Assembly (NCBI GenBank): GCA_965221205.1
Contig: OZ244870.1
Span: 930,001-994,000 of the forward strand
Direction: 5' to 3'
DNA from: CBDFMG01 sp965221205 [NCBI: bacterium]
GTDB lineage: Bacteria; SM23-31
Length of the DNA stretch: 64,000 nucleotides
Below the pieces are notes generated by a model. It made no database searches and was not told the origin of the DNA. It saw only the letters and a list, made by a program, of their open reading frames with translations. Made by a program: the position numbers and the translations under genes. Shown piece by piece: positions 10,002 through 20,212 of this stretch (within the stretch, counting starts at the first letter, position 1; the number at the start of each line of letters is the position of its first letter).

Positions 10002-10433
10002 CTACTCAAATAAATCCTGCTTATGCATCCCTTTGATAAATTTTCTCCGATACAAAACGGTGACCAGAAAATGGGCAATAAGCCCGTACCCCCACCCGAT
10101 TATTTTGCTGACAACAACGGAGAGCTGTTGAGCTGCGGGCCAACCGCCGTTGTTATCCGCTAAACCACTGATAATCCATAGAAGCCAGATGCCATTAAAC
10201 GAAGCAAACCAGATGAAATGGTAGCGGAATCCGAGATACAATCGTGTGAGATTATCCCGGTAACCGAGAATTACTCCGGCTATCAAATGTAATAGTGGAA
10301 AAACTATCCCGAACATCCATGACAATGCTGCCTGCCCCTCAGCCGAGAAAGTATTCACTCCATATTGCATGAATACATTGAATGGTATCGATACAATGAT
10401 AAAGATTGTAAGATTACGGGACATCATTTTCAT
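10002..10433 (-). CDS. four-helix integral membrane protein, unknown function
   Basis: A 143-residue membrane protein with about four hydrophobic helices (LTIFIIVSIPFNVFMQYG, LSWMFGIVFPLLHLIAGVILG, FIWFASFNGIWLLWIISG, IGWGYGLIAHFLVTVLY) and a basic C-terminus. I do not recognise the family. The start is secure, since a GGAGG sits 7 bases before the ATG at 10433. It overlaps the 3' end of the PadR regulator gene by 20 bases, so the two are probably co-transcribed and translationally coupled. It may be the target the regulator controls, as small membrane proteins are often paired with PadR regulators; that role is inferred from position only. Confidence 0.7.
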   Translation of the reverse strand: MKMMSRNLTIFIIVSIPFNVFMQYGVNTFSAEGQAALSWMFGIVFPLLHLIAGVILGYRDNLTRLYLGFRYHFIWFASFNGIWLLWIISGLADNNGGWPAAQQLSVVVSKIIGWGYGLIAHFLVTVLYRRKFIKGMHKQDLFE

Positions 10434-10812
10434 CGAGTCCTCCAGTTTTAAGGAATAATGCTGCTAATTGCTTGTTGTACAAAATACGAATGTTCCGCTG
10501 AATGAACTCTTCAAGAATATCTTTTCCGAGCGGTGTCAGCGTATAATATTTTCTATCCGGCCCTTTATGCCCCTTACGCAGCTCATAGTCGACCATTTCC
10601 AGATCACGGAACTTGCGTAGTGCCCGGTAGAGACTCTGGTCTTCACAACTAATTGTCCCTTTGGTCGTCATCTTGATGAATTCCTGAATATCGTTGATAT
10701 ACTTCGGTTCGTCACGGAGCGTAAGTAATATCCAGAACGTGAGCTGCCCCTTTTTGTACGTCTCTTCCCACGTTTTCAGGAGGTTTTGTCTATAGGTATT
10801 TTTATTATTCAT
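10414..10812 (-). CDS. PadR-family transcriptional regulator
   Basis: A 132-residue winged-helix repressor of the PadR type. It begins with FWILLTLRDEPKYINDIQEFI, continues through the recognition helix region (SCEDQSLYRALRKFRDLEMVDYEL), and has the typical wing GPDRKYYTLTPLGKDILEEF. The C-terminal extension is short. The frame opens at a TTG (10827), but the ATG at 10812 (MNNKNTY) is the more usual start; neither has a strong ribosome site. It is coupled to the membrane protein downstream by a 20-base overlap. A perfect 8-bp inverted repeat lies 18 bases upstream of the ATG, a likely autoregulatory operator. The ligand is unknown. Confidence 0.85.
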   Translation of the reverse strand: MNNKNTYRQNLLKTWEETYKKGQLTFWILLTLRDEPKYINDIQEFIKMTTKGTISCEDQSLYRALRKFRDLEMVDYELRKGHKGPDRKYYTLTPLGKDILEEFIQRNIRILYNKQLAALFLKTGGLDENDVP

Positions 10813-10830
10813 AGTATTTATTAACAAGAT

Positions 10831-10877
10831 GTATTATACAAGTGATATAATACTAATGAAAAAAATTAAATTGTCAA
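10831..10877 (-). promoter_or_regulatory. putative padR promoter with inverted-repeat operator
   Basis: GTATTATA (10831-10838) and TATAATAC (10846-10853) form a perfect 8-bp inverted repeat with a 7-bp spacer. On the minus strand a TTGACA (10872-10877) stands 19 bases before TATTAT (10847-10852), which overlaps the outer arm. Repressor binding here would cover the -10 region. The promoter and operator roles are inferred from sequence only. Confidence 0.5.
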
Positions 10878-11025
10878 GAGGAATTTAATTTTTTTACAAT
10901 TTAAAAAGTCTGGGGATGTGAGAGCGTCTCAATTATCCGGGATTTGACAAGACGTCTTTGAACAGAGATATCTCAAAGGATAATTTTTAATAACTAATGC
11001 TATGAATAAATTTCTTCCAATATAA

Positions 11026-12006
11026 TCATGGGTCCCTTACCTCAATCAATCCCTTTTCTACGAGCCATGTCGTTCCGATTTGGGTCAACTCCTGATGGAG
11101 CTGCTTCTTCCATCCCTGCACATGGTCGGTATCAAGCCAGATAATATCCTTCGGTTCTCCGGCGGTGTCATACAACTGTTCAACCGATTCCAGTGGTAGC
11201 ATTTCATCATCCGAACCATTCACCATCAAAAAATGTCTCGGCGTAATCCGGTCCACATATCGGAGAGGTTCAACCGGGTAAAGAAGCAATTGTGCAAGAT
11301 AACCAGCAGGTTTCCGGAGTAAATAAGGGCCAATGTCCTGATATTCGAGACTATGGGTGACAAGTGATCCGATATTGCCAGCCGTAAAAAAAGACATAAC
11401 ACCTTTAATTCGTAAGTCGAGCGCTCCTCCGATTATCGCAAAAAAACCGCCGAAACTGACACCTGCAGTGAAAATTTCATCGCTCTTCACTTCCTGGATC
11501 CAGGTCAAGTACTCAACCATCGTCAACACGCCCCCTACAGACGCCATTACTGCTCGCCTGATATCAGGAAGCTCGTTTAGAAACTCCACAATAGGCACAT
11601 TTTTTGTCTTCCCCTCATATGGGTAGTCCATTGTCATAAATACTATATTTTTTGTCAAATCGGTCCTGCCGACAAGAAATATCGCTTCCCTACCGGTATT
11701 AAGTCCGCCAACAAGGATGACTGCTGGAGACGGCTTCCGATCAACAGGAATCCGAAGATAACACCGGAGTGCTGGCAGAGTTCTGCTCCGGATGAGGACA
11801 CTGTACACGTAACCGAATTCATCATATCCGATCTGGTCAACCTGAGAGGATTCAATAGGTGAATAAAACGAATAAAGGTAATTTGTGTGGTCTTGGGTAT
11901 TGAAATAACCGACCGCAAAGATTAGCAAAAAAATCATAATAATACCGATACAGATAGCGGTCAGAATTATTTTCGGGAAGGACAGTGTTTTTCCATGTGG
12001 TATCAT
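11026..12006 (-). CDS. membrane-anchored alpha/beta hydrolase
   Basis: A 326-residue protein with one N-terminal transmembrane anchor (IILTAICIGIIMIFLLIFAVGY) and an alpha/beta-hydrolase domain facing the periplasm. The nucleophile elbow is AGVSFGGF with Ser184. The acid is probably in NGSDDEMLP (Asp266 or 267), and His295 (TDHVQG) completes a triad in the right order. PAVILVGGLNTGREA near residue 94 is the oxyanion-hole strand. It resembles dienelactone-hydrolase or X-Pro-dipeptidase-like hydrolases, but the substrate is unknown. Its ATG overlaps the stop of the DUF6263-like gene upstream by four bases (12003-12006), so the pair is translated together. Confidence 0.85.
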   Translation of the reverse strand: MIPHGKTLSFPKIILTAICIGIIMIFLLIFAVGYFNTQDHTNYLYSFYSPIESSQVDQIGYDEFGYVYSVLIRSRTLPALRCYLRIPVDRKPSPAVILVGGLNTGREAIFLVGRTDLTKNIVFMTMDYPYEGKTKNVPIVEFLNELPDIRRAVMASVGGVLTMVEYLTWIQEVKSDEIFTAGVSFGGFFAIIGGALDLRIKGVMSFFTAGNIGSLVTHSLEYQDIGPYLLRKPAGYLAQLLLYPVEPLRYVDRITPRHFLMVNGSDDEMLPLESVEQLYDTAGEPKDIIWLDTDHVQGWKKQLHQELTQIGTTWLVEKGLIEVRDP

Positions 12007-12950
12007 TGGGATGATATTGTAATTGTTGTTCCAACTGTTATTGGGAACCCAAACATGCCTGAAACAAGCCCGGAATCACCGAGAGACATTTCTCCTGATA
12101 GATTCTGTGTAATGGTTCCGTTTTGCACCCAGCCGGTAATGGTATCGACAGTAAAATGTCCGGAATGGGTCCCGTCCATTGATACATTCATCAAAACGCC
12201 GCCGACACCCGGTAGTTGTGCTCCCGGTACGGATTGCATACTGCCATTGACTGAAATCCGGCTTTTACTGTTTGTGCGTGATTGAAGCGTATAGGTAGTA
12301 TTCATTTCAAGCGTATAGCCTTGTGAAAACCGGTTTGTCCTGTTCCATGAATCGCCGGCAGCAACAGGTTTGTCTGGATATATGTAAAACATATATTCCA
12401 TCATCTCTTGAAAAACTCTGTCATTGAGATAAGACTCATAAAGAGGTGCATGTTCGAGATTTACTGTCTTCAAAGCCGATGCGATAATCTCTTTCAAGCC
12501 CAGGATCTCAACTATTTGTCCGCTTGAAGCTATTGTCATTGTGTACTGTTTCCCGATAATCGCATTAAACAGTGGGGCAATCTGATTGTCCGCATCAGAT
12601 TTTATTGCCGAATCATACGAGATATCCTGTGCTATTCCCTGAAGGCCGTCAGCATGAGTGTTGAGTTGAATCCGTTTATATGTTGCCCGGACTGTTGCTC
12701 TGCCATTTCTGTCAACCATCTCAACACGAAACTCATGATGCATCATAAGCATATGTCTAAAATCGAGATCCATACCGATCATGGATGTTTTGGTATTTGA
12801 TTCGAATTGTACCGCCATCCTATGCAAATCGCCGGTTTTCAAATTAAGCCGGAGATATCCACTCTCCTGCTGGTCGAATGAGGAACTCAAAGGCAATAAA
12901 AGTAAACATAATCCGGTTATAGTTACTTTTTCTAAAATATTTCGATACAT
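12003..12950 (-). CDS. DUF6263-like exported protein
   Basis: A 315-residue exported protein with a signal sequence (TITGLCLLLLPLSSSF). The pattern resembles the uncharacterised DUF6263 family: YLRLNLKTGDLHRMAVQFES near the start, the middle stretch IIGKQYTMTIASSGQIVEILG, and the later PDKPVAAGDSWNR. Members look like beta-rich periplasmic proteins of unknown role. It is the first gene of a two-gene unit with the alpha/beta hydrolase, sharing a four-base overlap. The start at 12950 gives the expected signal peptide. Family assignment is by motif memory and not certain. Confidence 0.65.
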   Translation of the reverse strand: MYRNILEKVTITGLCLLLLPLSSSFDQQESGYLRLNLKTGDLHRMAVQFESNTKTSMIGMDLDFRHMLMMHHEFRVEMVDRNGRATVRATYKRIQLNTHADGLQGIAQDISYDSAIKSDADNQIAPLFNAIIGKQYTMTIASSGQIVEILGLKEIIASALKTVNLEHAPLYESYLNDRVFQEMMEYMFYIYPDKPVAAGDSWNRTNRFSQGYTLEMNTTYTLQSRTNSKSRISVNGSMQSVPGAQLPGVGGVLMNVSMDGTHSGHFTVDTITGWVQNGTITQNLSGEMSLGDSGLVSGMFGFPITVGTTITISSQ

Positions 12951-12991
12951 TTCATCAGACTTTTGCTATATTAATTAATATTTTATCTTTA

Positions 12992-14929
12992 TTAATGGTT
13001 TTCTTCCGGGCTGCCGAGCCGGATATCCTTATTTATTATTCCTCCTCGTGTGGATGAGTAGCGGATCGTTGCAATCACCGGCAAATCACTATTCAGCTTC
13101 ACCCGAAACGAGACCTTCTTTTTTTCACCGCCTACAAGCCTGTCGATATCAATGAAAGATTCTTCAGGCTCAACCATTTCAAATATCTTTTCGGTTTCTT
13201 TTATGTTATCGGACTCAGAATCATTTGAAGAATCCTCGCCGTTTTCTTCAGGAAAATCGAGATAGACCATATCAGGTCTCACAATCTTGACAAGCTGTGC
13301 CTGTTTGAGCGCAGTCGGCAGATAGCCTCCATTTTCAACCTCAACCTCAATCGTATATTCACGGTTTTTATGCTCTTTTATTTTCGGCTCATGCATCACC
13401 ACATCCGGCATGTGACTTGCAAGCATCAGATTGAACCGTGCTTCCTTTTCAGCCCAGAGTTCAAGCAGTTCAGGGGGTCCATTTTGACGCCAGAACTTCG
13501 GATTCCATCCGCCTACCTCCACTTCACCATATTGAGGATGGGGTACCGGTGTCCAGTCCTGAAACCGTGACTTTGTCAACTCAGTTTCATTATAAATCAG
13601 CTTGTCAATCTCTTCATTTTCCTCGCCGTTACCGTTTAGGTCACCGACCCAGCCGCCATTCCAGAGTTCGTCACCATACCAGATAGAACCGTAATACCAG
13701 TAACCAAAATCGGGACCGTGTCCGAATAATGGGATTCCGGGACTTTCACGTCCACGTGTGTTCCGGTAATCGAAATAGGTATCACCTGCCCATGAATATC
13801 CTGATATTTCCATTCCCTTCTTGTCGAAATAGCGGAGCAAATCGAGGTCTTCAGGATACATACGTTCCTCACTTTTTGATGTTGATGGACCACGTAAATG
13901 CATCGGCACAGTTGTATCCATCGAATTGACAACTCCGATGTTCGGATGTTCGAGAAGAAAAACAACCAGCGACCGAGTCTCACTCTCCGAAAGAGGATAT
14001 TCGCCTGCGCCGACTTGTGTCCATCCTCGATCAGTCCGATCCTTGCCCGGCATAGGACGCCAGTTTTCCGGATAATTTCTATGGAGATCGAGTCCGCCTA
14101 TGCCGTCTTCGTTGAATTCACCATCACCATCATTATCGATTCCTTCAGACAGAACAAGATAATCACCCTGCTCGTCCGAATCCTCATCAATTTCACGCAT
14201 AATTCTGCTGTGTACATCTGTCGTATCGATCACATGCGTTCCCTTTCCGAGTGGAACCTTGACTCGCATACTCCGGGAAAATCCATCCCCGTCAAGGTCT
14301 TCGAGCGGATCTTCATCGAGCAGCCCGTCATCGTCATTGTCATAAGGACGGACAGTACTCCGAAGGGTCTGGACCGTATTAAAATAGAGAAGACTCCCGT
14401 CCGGATTGTTTCTCGGCCGGAAATAAAATGTATAGCGGTCAATAAGCCGGGTGATTTCGGGATCATTCCCGTACTCTGTGAGCATATGATTCATCATCCA
14501 GAACACCGATTCTCCAGCTGTTACTTCGCCGGCATGGCGGTTTGCATCGATCAGCATCGCAGGCTTATCTGTATCCGCGCCAGTTGTTTTATTTGTAATT
14601 GTAATCTGATAAATTTCCCTCCCTTCAAAACTGATTCCACCGACATACAACTCAAATAAATCAGGATACTTCTGCTCCCACCGCTTGAACCACTCAACCA
14701 TTTCATCATACGGATGATAATGCCGGAAGTCCCATTCGCCGTCTTTGAGCGGTTTTGTCTCCTCAAAGCTCACTTTTTTGAAATAATTTTTTCCATGTCG
14801 AAACCCTTTAAGTTTCCAGAATGTTTCATTTATGTCACTATTGTGCGGAGATTGGGCATGTACATTCAATGAGTTGAACATAATGATAATTCCTAAAAAA
14901 ACAGTAAAGTTTACTAATTTGTTATACAT
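12992..14929 (-). CDS. secreted zinc carboxypeptidase, family M14, with acidic Ca2+-type loops
   Basis: A 645-residue exported metallocarboxypeptidase. After the signal peptide (to about residue 25) the M14 catalytic core shows HAGE (His132, Glu135, zinc ligands), RNNPDG (174-178, substrate-binding region) and DLHRNYPENW (281-290). The third zinc histidine is probably His344 in VPMHLRG. Between NPDG and DLHRNYP lies an insert rich in D-x-D-x-D-G loops (DNDDDGLLDEDP, DLDGDGFSRS, DNDGDGEFNEDG), with another (DLNGNGEENEE) later. These look like calcium-binding turns. The C-terminal 130 residues form a beta-rich domain with an acidic linker. GAAAGGA precedes the ATG. It probably degrades external peptides. 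The unusual insert may make activity or stability Ca2+-dependent (inference). Confidence 0.9.
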   Translation of the reverse strand: MYNKLVNFTVFLGIIIMFNSLNVHAQSPHNSDINETFWKLKGFRHGKNYFKKVSFEETKPLKDGEWDFRHYHPYDEMVEWFKRWEQKYPDLFELYVGGISFEGREIYQITITNKTTGADTDKPAMLIDANRHAGEVTAGESVFWMMNHMLTEYGNDPEITRLIDRYTFYFRPRNNPDGSLLYFNTVQTLRSTVRPYDNDDDGLLDEDPLEDLDGDGFSRSMRVKVPLGKGTHVIDTTDVHSRIMREIDEDSDEQGDYLVLSEGIDNDGDGEFNEDGIGGLDLHRNYPENWRPMPGKDRTDRGWTQVGAGEYPLSESETRSLVVFLLEHPNIGVVNSMDTTVPMHLRGPSTSKSEERMYPEDLDLLRYFDKKGMEISGYSWAGDTYFDYRNTRGRESPGIPLFGHGPDFGYWYYGSIWYGDELWNGGWVGDLNGNGEENEEIDKLIYNETELTKSRFQDWTPVPHPQYGEVEVGGWNPKFWRQNGPPELLELWAEKEARFNLMLASHMPDVVMHEPKIKEHKNREYTIEVEVENGGYLPTALKQAQLVKIVRPDMVYLDFPEENGEDSSNDSESDNIKETEKIFEMVEPEESFIDIDRLVGGEKKKVSFRVKLNSDLPVIATIRYSSTRGGIINKDIRLGSPEENH

Positions 14930-15194
14930 AGTTGGGTCCTTTCAATGAACTCCGAAAACGTTTTTATTATAAGTCAAGATCATGCGGATTGAAAGAGCAG
15001 ATTTGAATCAACAATGCAGCTGTCCTGCTGAAAGCAGCAGCTATTTGCATTTTAATAGAATGTGATGTATATTTATTGCTGGTTGTGCTTTTTACAAAGT
15101 GAAGTAATAAAAACATAGTATAAAAAAACAACGACATAAAACCAAACTATATATTATTTGAAGTATACGAAACGGGATAAACCAGTACCGACCA

Positions 15195-17369
15195 ATGAGC
15201 ACATTTGAATACTACATACAGGGAATGGACTGTAACGAAGAAGTTACGGCCCTTAAAAAAGAGCTTGTACCGCTTCTGGGGAGCGAATCAAATCTCGCTT
15301 TCGATCTAATGAAGGCGAAATTAACTATTACCCCTCCGGAAGATTCACTGGTCAATCATACAGCAATACTGGATTCAATCAAGCAGACTGGTATGACCGG
15401 CATCATCTGGAGCGACCATGTTGCGAAGAACAATGATAAAGAGGGATTCTGGACAAAACACGGCAGGACGGTAATGTGTTACATGAGCGGTGTTTTCATG
15501 ATAGCAGGTTTTACTATTCATGCCACTTTGCATGGATTTTTTGGTGCATTATCATCCAGTTTGGATGGTGTTCATGCCTATCCTGCTACCTCAATGCTCT
15601 GTTATATTGGTGCAATCATTACAGGAATTTGGTTTATTGCACCGAAAGCCTTTCTCTCCACACGGAAAATGCGGCCTGATATGAGTCTTCTCATGGTCGT
15701 TGCGGTAATCGGAGCACTCATACTCGGAGAATATTTTGAGGCGTCGGCAGTCACGTTTTTATTTGCACTTTCACTGCTGCTCGAATCGTGGAGTGTCGGG
15801 CGTGCGCGACGTGCTATTAGTGCACTTGTTGATCTGTCACCTGCAACCGCCAGGTATAGTCTGGAGGGAGAAGAGGAAATTTTGGAATCACAGGCCGACG
15901 ATATTCCCGTGGGATCTACCATATATGTCCGGCCGGGGGACAAGATTCTTCTTGACGGTGTCATTTTGAAAGGGACAACAGCAGTTGATCAGGCGCCGAT
16001 TACTGGAGAATCGATCCCGGTCAAAAAAACCGATGGCGACGAGGTGTTTGCAGGAACGATAAACGGTGATGGCGCATTCGAGATGAAATCAACGAAACCT
16101 GCTCATGACACAACCCTGTCACGTATTGTCCGTATGGTAGATGAAGCCAGGTCCCGCAAGGCTCCGAGTGAGCAGTGGGTCGAAAAATTTGCCCGTTACT
16201 ATACACCGGCAATGATGATACTTGCATTGACAATAGCCCTGGTGCCGCCAGTTTTCAGTGGAGGAGAGTGGAGTGGATGGTTTTATCAGGCGCTTGTAAT
16301 CCTTGTTATAGCATGTCCATGTGCGCTGGTGATATCGACACCGGTCAGCATAGTTGCTGCATTAACTGCAGCCGCGCGCGCTGGCGTCCTTATAAAAGGG
16401 GGAATATACCTGGAAAAACCGGCAGGATTACAAACAGTGGTATTTGACAAAACAGGAACATTGACGCATGGCAAACCGTCTGTCCGGGACATCATTCCGA
16501 TGGATGACCACTCTGAAGAAGATCTCTTACGGTGTGCCGCCGCGCTCGAAATGCACAGCACCCATCCGTTTGCCGGAGCAATTATCAGAAAAGCGGAGGC
16601 AGCAGGTGTCGGAGTTGCACAAGCCGATGAATTTACCCTTATTCAGGGCAAGGGTGCCGAAGGTCGAATCAATGGGGAAAAATACTGGATCGGGAGCCAC
16701 CAGTTTATGCACGAAAAGGGGACAGAACCTGAAGAATTTCACATAAAAGCAGAAGAGTTGGAAGAGCAGGGTAAGTCTGTTGTTGCAATGGGTACCGACG
16801 ATCATGTGTGCGGACTGATTAGTCTAGCGGATGAGGTGAGAGATATCTCACGTTCTACGGTCGAAGCAATTAAAGCACTTGGAGTAGAGCAGGTCGTAAT
16901 GCTGACCGGAGATAATAAAGGAACAGCCCAGACCGTCGCACAGTTACTCGGTATTGAAGAGTTTGAATCTGACCTCCTCCCCGAAGACAAGGTCAGGATC
17001 GTCGAAAAACTGGTAAAGCAACACGGTGAGGTTGCTATGGTTGGAGACGGTGTTAATGATGCTCCGGCATTAGCAACATCATCACTTGGTATTGCCATGG
17101 GTGCCGCAGGTACCGATGCGGCAATTGAGACGGCGGACATTTCACTCATGTCGGACGACATAACAAAAATTCCCTGGCTCATCGGTTACTCGCGGCGGAT
17201 GCTCAGTATCATCAAACAAAATATCGGTTTTTCTCTTGGTCTGAAACTGTTGTTTATCATTCTTGCTTTTGCCGGACTGGCTACGCTCTGGATGGCAATT
17301 GTCGCCGATATGGGTGCCACTTTTGTCGTCATCTTCAACGGTCTCCGCCTTCTGAATGGAAAATCGTAG
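15195..17369 (+). CDS. heavy-metal P1B-type ATPase (Zn/Cd/Pb exporter, ZntA/CadA-like)
   Basis: A 724-residue cation pump exporting Zn2+, Cd2+ or Pb2+ from the cytoplasm. The N-terminal ferredoxin-like metal domain has GMDCNEEV (Cys13), where the usual second Cys of CxxC is replaced by Glu, as in many Zn/Cd pumps. Catalytic landmarks are complete: TGES near 270, the membrane metal site CPC at 374-376 followed by ALVIS (typical of Zn/Cd pumps), the phosphorylated Asp418 in DKTGTLT, HP at 457-458, and GDGVNDAP near 617. About eight membrane helices are visible. The ribosome site is weak (GGGATAAACC). It is divergent from the M14 gene with a 265-base gap in which I find no clear operator. The copper-type pump is a separate gene at 27291-29714. 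Confidence 0.93.
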   Translation: MSTFEYYIQGMDCNEEVTALKKELVPLLGSESNLAFDLMKAKLTITPPEDSLVNHTAILDSIKQTGMTGIIWSDHVAKNNDKEGFWTKHGRTVMCYMSGVFMIAGFTIHATLHGFFGALSSSLDGVHAYPATSMLCYIGAIITGIWFIAPKAFLSTRKMRPDMSLLMVVAVIGALILGEYFEASAVTFLFALSLLLESWSVGRARRAISALVDLSPATARYSLEGEEEILESQADDIPVGSTIYVRPGDKILLDGVILKGTTAVDQAPITGESIPVKKTDGDEVFAGTINGDGAFEMKSTKPAHDTTLSRIVRMVDEARSRKAPSEQWVEKFARYYTPAMMILALTIALVPPVFSGGEWSGWFYQALVILVIACPCALVISTPVSIVAALTAAARAGVLIKGGIYLEKPAGLQTVVFDKTGTLTHGKPSVRDIIPMDDHSEEDLLRCAAALEMHSTHPFAGAIIRKAEAAGVGVAQADEFTLIQGKGAEGRINGEKYWIGSHQFMHEKGTEPEEFHIKAEELEEQGKSVVAMGTDDHVCGLISLADEVRDISRSTVEAIKALGVEQVVMLTGDNKGTAQTVAQLLGIEEFESDLLPEDKVRIVEKLVKQHGEVAMVGDGVNDAPALATSSLGIAMGAAGTDAAIETADISLMSDDITKIPWLIGYSRRMLSIIKQNIGFSLGLKLLFIILAFAGLATLWMAIVADMGATFVVIFNGLRLLNGKS

Positions 17370-17510
17370 TATGTAGTGTGGGTATATTAGCTGAATCATT
17401 CTAATAATTTGATACATCAAAACCAGAGATGCCTCGACTTCGCTCCACCAAAATAGAGTAGAACATCTCTCACTTGACATTTCATACCATGACAGAGAAT
17501 AGAATCTTCC

Positions 17511-17547
17511 CGTCATTGCGATGAGCGTAGCGACATGGCAATCTCTG
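17511..17547. repeat. dispersed REP-like extragenic repeat (copy 1)
   Basis: The stretch reads, on the minus strand, AGAGATTGCCATGTCGCTAC followed by GCTCATCGCAATGACG. It matches the unit at 61021-61055 in the other orientation with only a few differences. A weaker relative (GAGATGCCTCGACTTCGCTC) lies at about 17428. It sits in a 400-base gap (17370-17768) between two plus-strand genes; I see nothing else there. Confidence 0.6.
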
Positions 17548-17768
17548 AACTTTAATCCAATAATCGTAAGATTTGTAAAAAATATCTTCCCACATATTGT
17601 TATTTATATCAAAAAAAAGAACAAAATGTACTTTATAGTTGTTATATAACGAAGACGCTTTTAGTAATCGCATCTACCTATTTAACCTGATTTATGTTTA
17701 TTAGTCCAAGCAATCCGGAAACCAGATCACCATTTCTAAACACTCAATCACAATACGAGGAGGAATAG

Positions 17769-18635
17769 ATGACTGTCACAAGAACAGTTTTAATACTAGG
17801 TATGATTTGTCTCACTGCAGTTGCATCATTCGCACAGGACGAGTTTGACGATGTTGAGATTACAACTACTCATATAATCGGTCCGATTTATATGCTTCAG
17901 GGTCAGGGTGGCAATATTGGTGTTACTGCCGGCTCGGACGGAATACTGATCATTGACGATCAGTTTGCTCCTCTTGCCGATAAAATTCTCAATGCTCTTG
18001 AGGATTTGAACAGTGGAGAATTACAGTTCATACTCAATACTCATTACCACGGTGACCATACCGGCGGTAATGAAATTCTCGGGAAATCGGCTCCGATTAT
18101 TTCGCATACTAACACACGGAAACGGCTGTTAGACAATCCGAAAGAAGCCTTGCCGGTCATAACATTTGACGATAAAGCCTCTATCCATTTCAATGGTGAA
18201 GAGATTAAAGCTGTCCACATTTCCAACAGCCATACCGATGGCGATCTTGTTATTTTTTTTACCGGATCAAATGTCGTTCACATGGGGGATAATTTCTTCT
18301 TCAACCGGTTTCCCTATGTCGATATAGACGCCGGAGGAAACGCTGTCAGCATGCGCCATAACATCGGTAATATGCTAAAGAAGATTCCCGAGGATGCACA
18401 AATAATTCCCGGACATGGCCAGCTTGCTTCTCATGGTGACCTTCGGAACACATACAATATGCTTGATGAAACCATCAGTATTATCAACGGCAAAAAAGAG
18501 AGTGGTTTAAGTCTCGAAGAAATTCAAGCCGAAGGACTTCCGACAAAATACGAGTCGTGGGGAGCCGGGTTTATCGGAACCAATGAATGGATCGAGAGTG
18601 TCTACAAAAGTCTTTTGGGTAGACGTCACCGCTAA
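17769..18635 (+). CDS. exported metallo-beta-lactamase-fold hydrolase
   Basis: A 288-residue exported protein with the metallo-beta-lactamase fold. The signal peptide ends near AVASFAQ. The zinc ligands are all present: HYHGDH (His92, His94, Asp96, His97), His155 in SNSHTDGD, Asp174 in HMGDNFF, and His216 in IPGHGQ. HTDGD and the PGHG spacing fit the subclass B1/B2-like or quinoprotein-relay-associated (SoxH-like) branch rather than a glyoxalase II. No assignment as a resistance enzyme should be made from sequence alone. A strong GAGGAGGAA precedes the ATG. It is a single gene; the next intact plus-strand gene is 1.6 kb away. Confidence 0.9.
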   Translation: MTVTRTVLILGMICLTAVASFAQDEFDDVEITTTHIIGPIYMLQGQGGNIGVTAGSDGILIIDDQFAPLADKILNALEDLNSGELQFILNTHYHGDHTGGNEILGKSAPIISHTNTRKRLLDNPKEALPVITFDDKASIHFNGEEIKAVHISNSHTDGDLVIFFTGSNVVHMGDNFFFNRFPYVDIDAGGNAVSMRHNIGNMLKKIPEDAQIIPGHGQLASHGDLRNTYNMLDETISIINGKKESGLSLEEIQAEGLPTKYESWGAGFIGTNEWIESVYKSLLGRRHR

Positions 18636-18695
18636 TTCCATTCGTTTTATAATACTGATATTTTCATTTATACCGTTAAAAAGTACTTGACATAA

Positions 18696-19475
<780 letters not shown>

Positions 19476-19524
19476 AGATTTTTGCAACGCAAACAAATGA
19501 TGGCATGAAGATAGGGGCTGATGT

Positions 19525-20140
19525 ATGAAGAATTCGTCGAAGGGAAAACTGCTTGATACAGCGCAGCACCTTATGCAGTCAAAAGGATTTACCGCAACAA
19601 CTATAGATGAAATATGCGAGAAGGCTGGCATATCAAAGGGTGGCTTTTTTTACCATTTTAAAAGCAAGGAAGACCTTGCACAACAAACACTCGACCACTT
19701 TATCGGGACGATGCAGTCGATCACTACCCAAGCACATTTTATGAAACGGACTGATCCGCTTCAGCGAGTGTACGGGTATATCGATTTTGTTGTCAAAATG
19801 TCCAAACATCCGGTTTTCAGAAACGGATGTTTACTCGGTAGTTTTTCTCAAGAATTGGCAGACACAAATTCTCACATCCCGGAACAATGATCTCATCATT
19901 TCCACCGAGTGGGTCAACATGTTCAAAACAGAAATTGAAAATGCACGCGCCCAGATAAAACCAAAAGTGGTATTCAATGCAAAAGGACTTGCAGAACAAG
20001 TGATCATTACATTAGAAGGCGCACTCATCCTTGCAAAAGCAAAAAATGACATAAGCATGGTTGAAAAAGTATGCAGCACTTCAAGAAATATCTCGACTGC
20101 CTTTTCCAGAAATGATACTACTAAACTACACAAATCATAA
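19525..20140 (+). pseudogene. TetR-family regulator, single frameshift
   Basis: About 204 residues of a TetR-type repressor in two frames. The N-terminal part has the classic helix-turn-helix (KLLDTAQHLMQSKGFTATTIDEICEKAGISKGGFFYHFKSKEDLA). The C-terminal ligand domain continues in another frame from about 19885 (ISTEWVNMFKTEIENARAQI ... EQVIITLEGALILAKAKND). The first frame stops after TNSHIPEQ. A single one-base change near 19875-19890 would restore the whole protein, so this is either a very recent lesion or a sequence error. It lies between the dehalogenase remnant and an intact VOC-protein gene, and could once have regulated that group. Confidence 0.82.
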
Positions 20141-20212
20141 ATAATCCGATTACAAAACTCAATCAATGAACCATTTAATACAACCTTATAAAACAAATGA
20201 AAGGATATAGAA

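Noticed and set aside
17769-18635. Calling the metallo-beta-lactamase-fold protein a carbapenemase
   Set aside because: The zinc ligands alone do not define substrate; the fold is used by many hydrolases, and other conserved stretches point away from classical resistance enzymes.
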